From contig JAGTJM010000139.1 in NCBI GenBank assembly GCA_020747015.1, positions 1-27,238 of the forward strand: 27,238 bases of DNA, written 5' to 3'. Under the pieces are notes generated by a model. That model ran no database searches and was not told the DNA's origin. It saw only the letters and a list, made by a program, of their open reading frames with translations. Below are positions 12,001-22,268 of this stretch, in pieces (positions within the stretch are counted from its first letter, which is position 1; each line of letters starts with the position of its first letter). The DNA comes from Pyrenochaeta sp. MPI-SDFR-AT-0127 (taxonomy: Eukaryota > Ascomycota > Dothideomycetes > Pleosporales > Cucurbitariaceae). A program made the position numbers and the translations under genes.

Positions 12001-14330
12001 AAGAGGAATTCTAGCAGTGGAGGAAGATGCGGACTATAGACCCCTAAGGCCCGTTAGAGAGGTTGGCGGGAGAGGGATCTAGGTTCAGGGGCTTATAACG
12101 GTAGGTTATTAAAGTGGTTATATAATAGAAGAGTCTAATCGTAGTAATTATAGCTATAGGGGTAGGTAAGAGTATAATATTTATACTACTAGCATCGTAT
12201 TCCACAGGCGTCACGGTAGTAATCGTCCCGCTACTTTCGTTGAAGGGGCATTTAAAGGACTAGTGCGCTAAGGCTGGGATTAACTACGTTAAGTAGGATA
12301 GCCACAAGCCGCACGAGTGGGCGTTAGTGGTGTTAGTAACGCCTAAGAAAGCGGTCAGCCAAGGATTTAGCAATTTTATCCACTACCAGCAGGCGATGGG
12401 ACGGTTGGACTAGATTATTATCGACGAATGCCATATCGTATTAGACTGCACTAAAAGCTGGAGGACGCGTATCTTAGGGCTGCGGGATTTAGTTAAGGCA
12501 GAGACACAGCTAGTGTACTTAACAGCGACGCTACAGCTAAAGGAGGAAGGCTAGTTCATCTAGTTAATAGGCTTGCCGCCAAAAGAATAGTGCTAGTAGT
12601 TCCGGGAACCCACTACGCGGCCGAACGTCGTATACCAGGTTTATTAGTACGACCGCAGAGAGGAGGACGAAAGCGAGGTAGTGGCGCGGCTTATAGAAGA
12701 GAAGAAGCGCCAGTACCTAATACCCGGCTAGATTATCGTGTACTACAACACGGTGCAAAAGACAGTTAACTACGCAACGATACTAGGGTGTATTTACTAC
12801 TACCGCAGGGTCGGAAGCTAGGAGGAAAAGGCCGAGCTAGTGCGTTAATTAATAGAAGGACACTAGTAGGTATTTACCGTAACTAACGCGCTAGGATTAG
12901 AGGTAGATAGACTAACGATCCGGGCCGTAATCTATACTAGGCCGCTAAAGAAGATACGAGATTACGCGTAGGAGAGCGGGCGGGTAGGGCGGGACAGGGA
13001 AAAGAGCGAGGCCATTATTATTATAGGAGCCACGTATAATTAAGGGGGCTAAAGATAGGTAGGTAGCTAGGGCTAAGATATAGAGGAAGAGATGCAGGTA
13101 TTAGTTATTAGGGAGGGCTGCATAAGGGTGGTATTAGACCGGGAGATAGACAGGAGGAAGAATAGGAAAGGCTGTAAAGAGGGCGAGGAGCGCTATAACT
13201 AATACCACAAGCGTTTAGTGGTGAGAGAGCGCGTTAGCGTAGAGGGAGACGGATAGGAAGGGGAAGCGCTACAGCAAAGAGAAGAGCAGGAGAGAGGCGA
13301 GTTTAAACAGGAGAGTAGAGCGCGGAGAGTATTAGCGCGCAGAGAGACGGCTATATAGTTAGAAGAATAGTTAGTAGTAGAAGAAATAGAAGAGCGGTTA
13401 GAGGCGTAGAAGGAGGGCTACTAATAGTGTTGGGTGTAGGGCGAGGGGGGGTCACAAGGGTATCAGCTCGCCGACTATATAGAAATAGATACAGCTAAGA
13501 TCTAGAAGGGAATTAAGAGGATTAGGGATTTAGTATATTAGGAGAAATTCTCGTATTATTTCTAGTATAGGGTATTATAGGCAATATACGAGAGCTTCGA
13601 GAGCTATACAGACAGAGGGTAGAGAAAGAAAATAGGGGTGAGTTATCAGTACGAGGGCGTATTAATTCCGTCTATTACAGTGATTTAGGCGAGGTAGGGA
13701 GAGGAGTTTAATAGTTAGATCATAGGGCGGATAGTAGAGGAAGGGATTTAGCAGAGTAGGTAGGTAGAGTTTAGGAAGGCGGTAGCGTAGATAGGGATGA
13801 AGATCTAGTAGGGCAGGATAGAGAGTAATAAGATATATTAGGTATTTTAGGTATTTTTAGCGTATATAGAGGAGAGAGGGTTTCGTTAACGTAATTAAGA
13901 GGAGGTAGAGAAAGAGAGGAGGACGAATAAAAAGTAAGAAAGAATTAAGTTAAGTTCCGCCCCAGCTAGATTAGAATTTAGAGTAGTAATAAGGAAGTAT
14001 ATATATAGCTATATAAATATATATTTTACTAGATTAGTTAAATATAATATAAATATAAGAAAATTAGCGTAAATATTTATAGGGTTACGTAAGAGAAAAA
14101 TAGTTAGGGGTAGGCCTATCTAGTATAGAAAAAGAAGTAGAGTATTATAGAGAAGTAGAAAGAAAGAGGAGAAAGAAAAAATGCGGCTGAACCGCTTAGG
14201 TTAGGAGAAGGAAGAGAGAGCGCCTATAAACCGCGAAATAGTAGAGAGAGGGGAGAGGATTTAGGTTTAGGCTAGATTAAAAGTTAGAAAGGCGGAAACT
14301 AACTTATGTCCCTATTAGAACAGAAGTTAA
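9069..14330 (+). pseudogene. Telomere-linked RecQ-like helicase relic TLH2 (less heavily RIPed)
   Basis: One frame of about 1754 codons runs from an ATA at 9069 to a TAA at 14328 without a frameshift, with TAG/TAA and rare TGA interruptions. The N-terminal ~120 residues match the DUF3505-like C2H2 region (VCKIHYQGVLR...RTHL, then IGRRLKYIQEHYYQEHG). A poly-Glu tract of about 40 residues lies near residue 400. The conserved VFIEDGLIVYVTRYYKG motif is at about 11300-11345. Helicase motifs: Walker A reads AIGVGKS (1029-1035, with T-to-I and A-to-V changes expected from RIP), motif II is an intact DECH (1119-1122), and motif VI is QESGRVGRDRE (from 1301). The motif order matches TLH1 but the sequence is well diverged until 13805, after which it is nearly identical. 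Retained TGG, CAC and CAG codons show weaker RIP than TLH1. It cannot encode a full protein as it stands. Confidence 0.88.
10222..10343 (+). repeat. GAA/GAG low-complexity tract (poly-Glu) inside TLH2
   Basis: About 40 codons in the TLH2 frame are almost all GAA or GAG with a few GGG. The tract has no CA or TG to mutate, so it passed through RIP unchanged. It would give an acidic linker between the N-terminal zinc-finger-like region and the helicase core; TLH1 has a weaker acidic stretch at about 1870-1940. Confidence 0.85.
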
Positions 14331-14768
14331 GGGCCGTAAGGTGTTATAAGATAAAAAACAAACGTATAAAGATAATTACTAGGTTTAGGAGATAGTTTAA
14401 TAAATAAATAACTACTTAAGGCTAGAAAGAGCGCGTACCTAGGTTCCTATTATCCGTAACCTATAACGGCGACCTGTAACAGCGACCTATAACAGCGACC
14501 TATAATAGTAACCTATAATAGTAACCCGTAATAGCGACCTATAACAGCGACCTATAATAGCGACCTATAATAGTAGTCTATAACTACAACCCGTTTTTTA
14601 GTAGAGAGGGAGGAATAAGAGGCGGGGAAAGCGTCTAATTTAGGAGAAGAGGAGGGTAGGTAGACTTATTAGTGTAGAAAAGAAGTTAAGCGCAGCCTAT
14701 TAGGTATTATAAAGAGAAGAGAGGGCGGCCGTAAAGTATAGAAGAAGGGGAGGTAGTATAAAGTTCTA
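13805..14768. repeat. Direct repeat copy 2: TLH C-terminus and 3' region
   Basis: This 964-bp block is the partner of 5601-6589. It covers the C-terminal ~175 codons of TLH2, a 10-unit 13-bp minisatellite and the following ~180 bp. Differences from copy 1 are sparse and mostly C/T or G/A, plus the two-unit minisatellite difference and one inserted A. Sequence upstream of 13805 and downstream of 14768 does not match the flanks of copy 1 at this level. Confidence 0.93.
14457..14586. repeat. 13-bp minisatellite, 10 units
   Basis: Ten consecutive 13-bp units of the same family as 6252-6407. Several units keep CAG (for example CGACCTATAACAG), showing less RIP than in copy 1. The total of 130 bp is not a multiple of three, so any frame read through it shifts relative to copy 1. 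Confidence 0.95.
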
Positions 14769-14974
14769 TTAGGGTCGGAACTAAAATTAAAAAGATAATA
14801 CTATAGAAGAAGAGAGATACGTATAAGGTATTATACGAAGAAGTATTATAAGAAAGAGAGAAGTATATTAAGAACCGCTTAGGTTTAGAGATAAATAAGA
14901 TAGTTAAAGGTAACTACTTAGATTAAAAGAAGAAGATAAGGAAGAAGAAGAATAGAAGGAAGATAAAATTATAG
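14769..14974. other. Transition from TLH2 repeat block to cytosine-free tract
   Basis: About 200 bp, already purine-rich on the + strand but still with ordinary cytosines until about 14920. A segment at about 14870 (AACCGCTTAGGTT) resembles one inside the duplicated block (about 5985). No gene is seen. Confidence 0.5.
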
Positions 14975-17514
14975 ACAAAGAAAATATATAAGAAAAGAGA
15001 AAGAAGTAGATAAATATATTAGTAGGAGTTATTAGTATAGTAGGTTAGTAAAAGTAAAAGTAAATAGAAATAAAAATAATAAATTAATAAAATAGTATAA
15101 GGGTTAGAGATAAGGTAAAACGTGTTAGATTTAAATAGAGAGAAAGGGATAAATAGTATAGTAGTAATAGAGTAGGTAGAGGTAAGGGTAAGTAGGAGGA
15201 AAATAAGAATAAAATAATATAAGAATAAGGTAGAATTTAGAGAATAAAAGTAGATAGAGAAAAGGTTATAATATAGGATAGGGAGTTATTAAAGGAGAAG
15301 AAGAGAGTAGAAAAGTGTATAGAGAAAAGAAGTAGAGAGTTAGTAGAAGTTAGAAGGAGAAGAAAAAGAGTTATTAAAGAAAAAAGAAAAGTAGGATTAA
15401 GGTTATTAATTTATTTAGATTTAGTATTAAAATAGTTTAGAGTTAAGAAGAAGATAGAAGAGGAAGAGGATTAGAGTAAGAGAAGTTTAGTAGTATAAAG
15501 AAGAGTAAAAAGAGGGGAGGAGAGGAAGATTAGGTTTTAGAGGAAGTAAAGAGTAAAGAAGAAGAGAGTAGAATTTAAGGTTATAAGGGTAGTAGGAGTA
15601 AAAAGAAGAAGTAGAGGATAGTATAAAGGAAAAGAGTTAAAAGAGAGAGGTAAAGGAGAAGGTTAAAGAAGTTAAAAAAGATTAGTTAAGAGTAGGTATA
15701 AGTAAAGAAGGGAAAGAAAGAAAGGTAGAAGTTTAAAGAGAAAGAAAGTTATAAGAAGAGTAAAAAAAAAGGTAAAAAGAAAGTTTTAAAAAGAGAAAAA
15801 TAAGTAAGAAGGTAAAAGAGTAAGTTAAGTAAAAAGAAAGAAAGGTAGTAAAGGGTTAAAGTTATAGTAAGGGTAAGGATTATAGATATTAAAAAGAGTA
15901 GAGTAGGAGGAGAGGAAGGATAAGTATTAGAAGAGGAGAAAAGAGGTTAAGAGAGTGTAAAGGTAAGAGTTTAGAAGGTTAAGAGAGTTAGAGTTATAGG
16001 AAAGGTTAAAGAGTTTAGTTAAAAGTAAGAAAAGAAAAGTAGAAGGTAAAAAAAGTAGAGGAGTAGAGTTATAAAAGTAGTAGAAAAAAGAGAAAAGAAG
16101 AGTAAGAGAAGAGTAAAAGGGGAGTAGGAAAATAAGAAAAGAGTAAAAGAGTTAGTAGAAGAAAGAGGGTTATAGTTTTAGAAGCGAGTAAGGGAGAGAG
16201 AGAGAGTAGAAAAGAGAGGGTTAGGGTTTTAGAAGAGAGTTAGTTAGTTAGAAGGTTAAGGAGGGGTAGAGGGGGAGTTAAAGGGAGAAAGAGAGAGTAA
16301 AGTAAGTAGAGAAAAAAAAGGTAAGGATTAGTAGGAAAAGATAAGTAGAGAAGGCGGGTTAAAGAGAGAAAAGAGAAGAGAGAAGAGGTAGAATAGAAAT
16401 ATAAGAAGAAAGGAGATAGTTAGGGTTTTAAGAGAAAGAGAAGGTTAGAGTTATAAGAAGAGGGAAGTTTAAGTTTAAGAGAAAGGAAGGAAGTTATAGA
16501 GAAAAAGGAGAAGAAGAGGAGGAAGAGGGAAGGAGAAGAAAAGAGTAAGTAAGTTAGGGTTAAGAGGGTAAGTAAGGTAAGGTAAGGTATTAGAAGTAAG
16601 GGTAGAGAAAAAGGGGGGAGGTAGAAGGTAAGGAAGAGAGAGTTAAAAGGTTAAAGAAGAAAAGGTAGAAAGAGAGAGTAAAAAGGGTTAGAAAGGGTTA
16701 GAAAGGATTAGAGTAGGGGTAGGTAAGGTAGAGAAAGAGAGGTAAAAGGTAAAAGGGAGGGAGTAGAGAGAGTAGTAGAGAGGAGAAGAGAAAGAAAGAA
16801 GAGTAAGAGGGTTAAGGGGTAGTTAGAGAGAGTAGGGGTTAGAGAGGTAGTAAGAGAGAAGAAAGAAGAGGGTTAAGGGGGTTAAAAAGTAGAAAGAGTA
16901 AGAAAAAGAAAGGTTAAAAGGAAAGGAGAAGTAAGGGAGTAAAGAGTAGGATTAAGTAAAGGAATAGAGAAAAAAGGTAGAAAAAGAGTAGGAGAAAGTA
17001 AAGTAGGTAGAAAGAAAAAGAAAAGAGTAGAGAAGAGTAGTTTAGTAGTTAAAAGAAGGTTAGAGAGTGTAGAAGTAAAAGTTTAGAAAGGTAAAAAAGG
17101 TTTAGAGAGTTAGTAAAAAGAGAAAAAAGAAGTAGTTTAGTAGTTTAGTAGTTTAGTAAATAGTTAGTAGAGTAAGGTTATATTTTAAAGAGGGTTAAAA
17201 GTAGTAAAGAGAAAAAATATTAAAAGAGAGTAAGGGTTTAGAAGGGTTTAAGAGTAAGAGTTAGTAAAGAAAAAAAAGTAGTAAAAGAGTAGTAAAAAAT
17301 TAAAAGAAGGTATTAAAAGTTAGAGTTTAGAGTGAAAAAAAGTTATAGAAGAGAGTAAGTAAGAAGAGGAAAAAAAGGAAGTAGAGAGAAGAGGTAGTTT
17401 AGAAAGATAGTATAAGTGTAGGTAGGGAAGTAAAGAAAAAAATAGGAAGGGAAAGAGTAAGAGGAAAGAAAAGTTAGGGTTATAGAGGAGGTTAAAAAAT
17501 AAATAGGTAAAATT
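14975..17514. repeat. Purine-rich tract nearly devoid of cytosine (+ strand)
   Basis: Over about 2.5 kb I find only three C on the + strand (near 15121, 16184 and 16354), all in CpG. The sequence is A/G-rich with T almost always in runs that end in A (GTTAAG, GTTTAG, AGTAG). Short internal tandem units occur, such as TAGTTTAG x3 near 17133-17157 and GGGTTAGAAA-like units near 16683-16710. TpG is rare, which fits RIP, but the absence of CT and CC is unlike the flanks, where both are common. No open reading frame is believable because TAG and TAA are everywhere. The origin may be an intrinsically strand-skewed repeat that was then RIPed. Confidence 0.85.
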
Positions 17515-17544
17515 ACTATAGGGTTAAAATTTTTTTAGCTATTT

Positions 17545-18150
17545 TTTTAAGCCTATCTTATAGAATCCAATAATAGGATCCTATTAATAGTCTTCTTTTT
17601 ACTCTATAAGGTGTTATTATTAAGTTATAACTATTAAAGGGTAGTATTTTCACTATAGTAGCCTAAATAGGTAAGGTAAGCTAGTAGTAACGAGAGAACG
17701 TAGGCTTTAGTAACCTGCACTTAACACTATATAAGACTATATATAGGTACCTAGGATATTTAGAGAGATAGGAAGGAGCGTTTTCTATACTTATATATAT
17801 AGTAATATAGTATTTAAAGTGCGTATAGAGATAGAATAGCTACCTACTAGCGCATTTATTTTAACGCTAGGCCTAAAAGGTATTTATTTTAGAATTCCTA
17901 AAATAGGTTTAATTCGGAAAAGTTTAGATCTTTTAGAATTATATAGGCTTAATCTATAGTATATAGTATTAGGACCTTATTACTAGTCTTATTTCTACTC
18001 TATAAGGTACTGTTATTAAGTTATCGCTACTAAAAGGGTAGTATTCTTATAGTTGCGGGCGAAATAAGTAATATAAGCTAGTAGCGGCGAAATATAGACT
18101 ATAGAACCTACCTATAACGCTGCGCGAGAGTATATATATATACTAAAGTT
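17545..18150. repeat. Diverged direct repeat, two units about 397 bp apart
   Basis: Positions 17571-17693 and 17967-18090 align along their length: both contain AGTCTT, ACTCTATAAGG, TTATTAAGTTAT, AAAGGGTAGTATT and AAGCTAGTAG in the same order and spacing. Weaker similarity extends on both sides. They lie in the leader region of the large gene relic that starts at 18309. They may be tandem promoter or untranslated-region units, or the remains of a terminal repeat; the sequence does not decide. Confidence 0.7.
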
Positions 18151-18308
18151 ATAAATCTTCTCTACTACCACGTTTATAAGATTATAGTAAATTTAATCTA
18201 TATTAGAAGAGACCTTAAAAAGTAAATAAGGTTTTAGGGGCTCTAAAGTACTCCCTAAAGTAGCTTAATATTACTATATCTTCGCCCTATTCTTAAAGTA
18301 ACCTACCT

Positions 18309-21300
18309 ATAACTACTACTATACCTAGAGGACGCCCTAGGAAATATAAAAGTAAGCTTAAAGCTCTAGACGCTAAGAAATATAGTAATTGTATACGATA
18401 CCTATAAAAAACGTAACGGATAGCGCTAGTCGAGTTTATCGTGTACTAGCCGAACCTCTATAGCAGCGTGCCTACTAAGACTAACTCTAGATTAAACCTT
18501 CGTATTTCGTCGAATATTGCTATTCCTATAGAGCTAGTATATAATGAAGAAAGCAGGCCTAAGGAGACGTAGGCGAATATTATATAGTCTGTTAAGGAGT
18601 GTAATTTAGGCGAGGATTTTAATATACAGGCTAGGAAGGCTATAGAAGAGGAAAACGAGCTGCGCTATAAGTAAGATGAGTACGAGGCTACTATCTAGAG
18701 GAGAATAGCTGAGATATAGCCTATAGTAGTACTAGGTAGAGAAGATTTAGAACCTATACTCGCGCTATATAGGGACGCTATAGGGATATATAATAGAGTA
18801 GAAAATAATATAACTAATACGCTAGGTAAAGGAGCACCTTAAATTTAATATACGTAACCTCTACTTAGTATACCTAGTAAGCGTACACGTGTATAATTAA
18901 ATTTAGGACGTCTATAGGAGAGCTTCCCTACCTAGATAAATATACTACTCTTATAGATATAAGTAGTACTATAGCCCTAGTCGCCTCGCGCTAGGTTAAA
19001 TGCAGCTAGCGCTAAGCCTATAGTAGTAAGGGCACTAATACTCTAGTAGGTTTAATATACGATGTTAAGTGCGATACTAATGCGTACTAAATCGCTAGTA
19101 GATAGTACTCTACTATATAATACTAAGAAGAGTACAGTTATTAAGCTCGCGAAGTAACTTTATAATTTTTAGGGCTGTACGCACGAATAGCATAGCGAGG
19201 TAGAGCGAATATACTAAGCTTACTATTAGTACGTTAATATATATCCTATATACTTATTAATATAGTAGATTATATAGCTAATACGCGGTGAAGGGGAGGA
19301 ACGAATACCCTTACTAGATATACTAGGCGATCTAAAGCTAATAAAGCCTATGGATCTACTAGCTGGCCTAGACTATTATAGTATTTTTAAAGGTATTACG
19401 CGAGGCTTAGAAAGTAATTTACTAGCTAACCTATATCTCTCGCAGTATTAAACTAGTGCTAAGTAGTGAGCGGTATAGACTACGTTTAATATCGATAGTC
19501 TTTATTATTTCCCTAGTAGCCTTAGAGTAGCTTAGCTTAGTATTAACTAGCTTCCTTAGTCCTATTCCTTCCTTAACTTAGTAGTAGATATATATTTTAG
19601 TCTTTCTATATCTACCTATAATAAGTGTAATAAAGTTATATAACGAAATATTCCTTTATATAAGATACCCTATTATTATTTTAGTTCTATTATTAGGTTA
19701 GAGTCTTTATTTATTTATATTTTTTTCCCTAGCCTACGCTTTAAAAGCTAGTACTAATATTCTAATTTCCTTAGTACGCAGGACTAGGAACTCTAGTACG
19801 ATATAGTCCTTATCCCTACCCTAACTAAGGTAATAGGTTCGTCTAACGTACTTTAGTATCTCCCTATCTTAGTATATATTATAAAACTTAATATATTAGT
19901 ACTATCTATAGAGAGTTTCGCGAGAAAAGAATTAGTAAGAGAATAGCTTCTAAGATATATACTCTAGCTATAGTACCTTAACTTACTATAGAGTTAGATT
20001 TGTAAGAGAGTAGCTAATAACTCTAGTTTTAAGAGGTTTAGCGACGCTACGCTGTTTATATACGCTAAAAATACTAAGCTTAAGTATATAGGTAGTAGTC
20101 TACCTTTAGCGTATACGCGATAGTAGTATTACTAGGAATAGGTAATAGATAAATAATTCTATAGTAAGGACTAAACGTATATTAACCTTAGTAAGTAGGT
20201 AACCTCTAAAGATAGCGCGCTTCTCTATAATACTATATCTAATAGTAATAAAGTAGAGGTATATTTATAGCGGTAGTACTATCTTAAGGCCTACGCGGAT
20301 AAGCGGGTAGTACTTCTAGTAGATAGAAAGTATATAAGAGGAAGTCCTAGAGTGATAACTTACTAATAGGTAATAACGTAAGATTTAATAGGGTAGATAC
20401 TATTTACTATACCGTATAGATAGGAAAATATAGATAGATTAGTGTACTCGTAGTTCTATACGCTTATTAAAATACCTTTTAATATATCTAAGACGTATAT
20501 CTTCTATTATAATATACTTAAAAACCTTACGCTTAACCTAGGCTACGTTTAGTCTCTATAGTAATAGGGGGGTAGCGTAAACTTTTTAAGTAAGGTGTAT
20601 TAGCTAGTATACCTATATAGTAAAAGGCGTGCGTACGCGAACTTAGTAGATAACTAGTAGAAGTTATATAGGATCTATAAAGAGTATTATATCTTAATAA
20701 GTATAATAGACTAGATTAATAAGCTATAGTGCTAATAGGACCTATATAATAATATAATTAATAATACGGCTAGACTACTACTATACTATATTGTACCTAC
20801 TAAAGAGCTCCTTAGGTTCTTATATACGCAGATTAATAAATACTACTTTCTCTTTAAGTATACACTTACGTATACCGCTAGGATGTACTCGCTGCTAGAG
20901 ACTATAGTTATAGTAGCGGCACTGCGGGCGTTATAGTTCTACTATAGTAGTAGTATAATATAGAGAGAGTCGCTACTATATAAAGACTAATAGGAGTAGA
21001 ACTATAGTATCTATATTATAGTATAAGAGGGTTTAGGGATATAGGAGATAATAGAGTAATATAGTCTTAGGTAGTTCCTACCTAAATTTAACTAGACTAC
21101 GTGTTAAATTACACTACTATATAGTAATAATATACTAATTAGGACGCTACTTATATACGATAAGTATAAGCGATAATAGTAAGCGGTTAAAGACTTACGC
21201 GATATATTTATTTAATATAACTAGGCTAAGGGCTAGTATAAGTAGTATAATATATTAAAGAACCGCTAACTATATTAAGTATAGCTTAAGTACCTATATA

Positions 21301-21869
21301 TACTAAATATTAAGTAATTTAATATAGATGTGTAGAGTACTATATATACTACTAATAAGCGATATAAGGAGCTCTTACCTAAGGTAAGTAAATAAGATAG
21401 TAAGATTAAGTTCTACTATAAGGGTATGCGAGATCTTTTTCTAGTTAATAGTATAATCTAGCCGCTACACCTAGTCACGGGGAATAAAATACAGTTTAAG
21501 TAGGCGGCTAAGCTTTTAGATTTTCTCTTTCGCTAGAATAACAGGAATAAGCGATAGGGCTAGGAGAATAAGCCCTACTAGCTAATCCTATAGTGGAGCT
21601 TTAAGCTAATTAAGCGAAAGCTTAGGCGACGTAAAGTAAAGTAATAGTAGAGTGAGTTTTTATTCCTTATATAGGTGATACACTAGATCCTACTCTATCT
21701 ATCTAGTAGTGCGCTAATTGCGTATACTAAGCAAAGCTACTAATAGAACCTTAGGCGTAGGATAATATAGTTTTTAGCTGTATATACACATCTAGACTAC
21801 TATAGGCTGGTTAGGTGGGTATACCCCCTAATCTTTCTTTTATTTATTCCTCTATCAATACTAGTCTAA
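18309..21869 (+). pseudogene. Very large AT-hook protein gene relic (~1186 codons), unknown family
   Basis: From an ATA at 18309 (probable former ATG) to a TAA at 21867 one frame holds for 1187 codons with no indel, interrupted by TAG/TAA and one TGA near 19468. The start is chosen because the frame begins just before a classic AT-hook, RGRPRKYKSK (from 18327), which binds the minor groove of A/T-rich DNA. A Glu/Lys-rich, probably coiled-coil segment lies at about 18600-18720. The central and C-terminal parts look like a folded protein rich in Leu, Tyr and Arg, for example RVVLLVDRKY (about 20306), KIKFYYKGMRDLFLV (about 21404) and a basic KRKLRRRKVKQQQ near 21614. I recognise no DDE, RNase H, reverse-transcriptase or tyrosine-recombinase signature. 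A DNA-binding product of a mobile or subtelomeric gene family is the likeliest reading, by inference. Confidence 0.65.
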
Positions 21870-22268
21870 ATTAGGTAAATTTTAGTTTATTTTATAGCTA
21901 TTAGCTAGATCTATAAATCTAGAATTTTAATTATGTAATATATCTTTTATTACGTCAGTTATTTCAATACCCATTTTTCGATACCCACTTGATTAGGCCA
22001 CTAGTACTCACGCTTTAAAACCTAAATACTATGCCTCTAAACTGTACTACTAACGTAGGGTTAGGTTGCCCCCAGGGGCAAGAATCAAGTTGGCCCCTGG
22101 GGGTGAAACCTAGTTGGCTCTAACGGGTCTACGAAGGGACGCTCGCCCCCAGGGGCAAAAGTCTATGCTAACAACGTAGCTTCGCAAACTCCAACCCTAA
22201 AGCAATCTTCCACCTTCAAATACGCTACTTCTCCACTCTTCAGCCTCGACCTCTAAAATACAGCTGCT
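21870..22268. promoter_or_regulatory. Boundary of RIP block and promoter of the ParB-like gene
   Basis: Composition changes from RIPed to normal between about 21870 and 21990 (CA and TG reappear). Three near-palindromes occur at 22066-22081, 22092-22105 and 22143-22158. The last ~90 bp before the start codon is pyrimidine-rich (CTTCCACC, CTTCTCCACTCTTC), typical of filamentous-fungal leaders. No TATA box is obvious. Confidence 0.6.
22066..22158. repeat. Cluster of three near-palindromic motifs (TTGCCCC-CA-GGGGCAA type)
   Basis: Copy 1 is TTGCCCCCAGGGGCAA (22066-22081), with 7-bp inverted arms around a CA centre. Copy 2 is GGCCCCTGGGGGTG (22092-22105), the same core on the other strand. Copy 3 is TCGCCCCCAGGGGCAA (22143-22158). 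They lie 110-200 bp upstream of the ParB-like gene start. Each holds one AGGGG/CCCCT pentamer, also the core of the fungal stress-response element. They are candidate operators or protein-binding sites; function is inferred. Confidence 0.8.

Larger units (their letters stand above)
1..21900. other. RIP-mutated (repeat-induced point mutation) block
   Basis: Almost the whole left four-fifths of the window has very few CA and TG dinucleotides, very many TA, and plenty of CG. That pattern fits CpA-to-TpA RIP and argues against ordinary CpG deamination. Long reading frames persist if TAG/TAA are read as former CAG/CAA/TGG, and predicted starts read ATA. Damage is uneven: TLH1 (831-6125) is heavier than TLH2 (9069-14330), where CA, TG and TGG are kept in many places. 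Normal composition returns gradually between about 21870 and 21990. RIP is known only in fungi, mostly Pezizomycotina, and targets duplicated DNA, which fits the repeats present here. I estimated the dinucleotide bias by eye, not by calculation. Confidence 0.93.

Noticed and set aside
14975..17514. Degenerate telomeric (TTAGGG) array
   Set aside because: TTAGGGTT occurs a few times in the tract, but density is low and there is no run of hexamers. TTAGGG has no RIP target dinucleotide, so a true array would have survived intact.
1..21900. LTR or LINE retrotransposon
   Set aside because: I looked for reverse-transcriptase, RNase H and integrase motifs in the reconstructed frames and for long terminal repeats. 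The repeats present are TLH 3' ends and a promoter-side duplication, and the readable frames are helicase or unknown.
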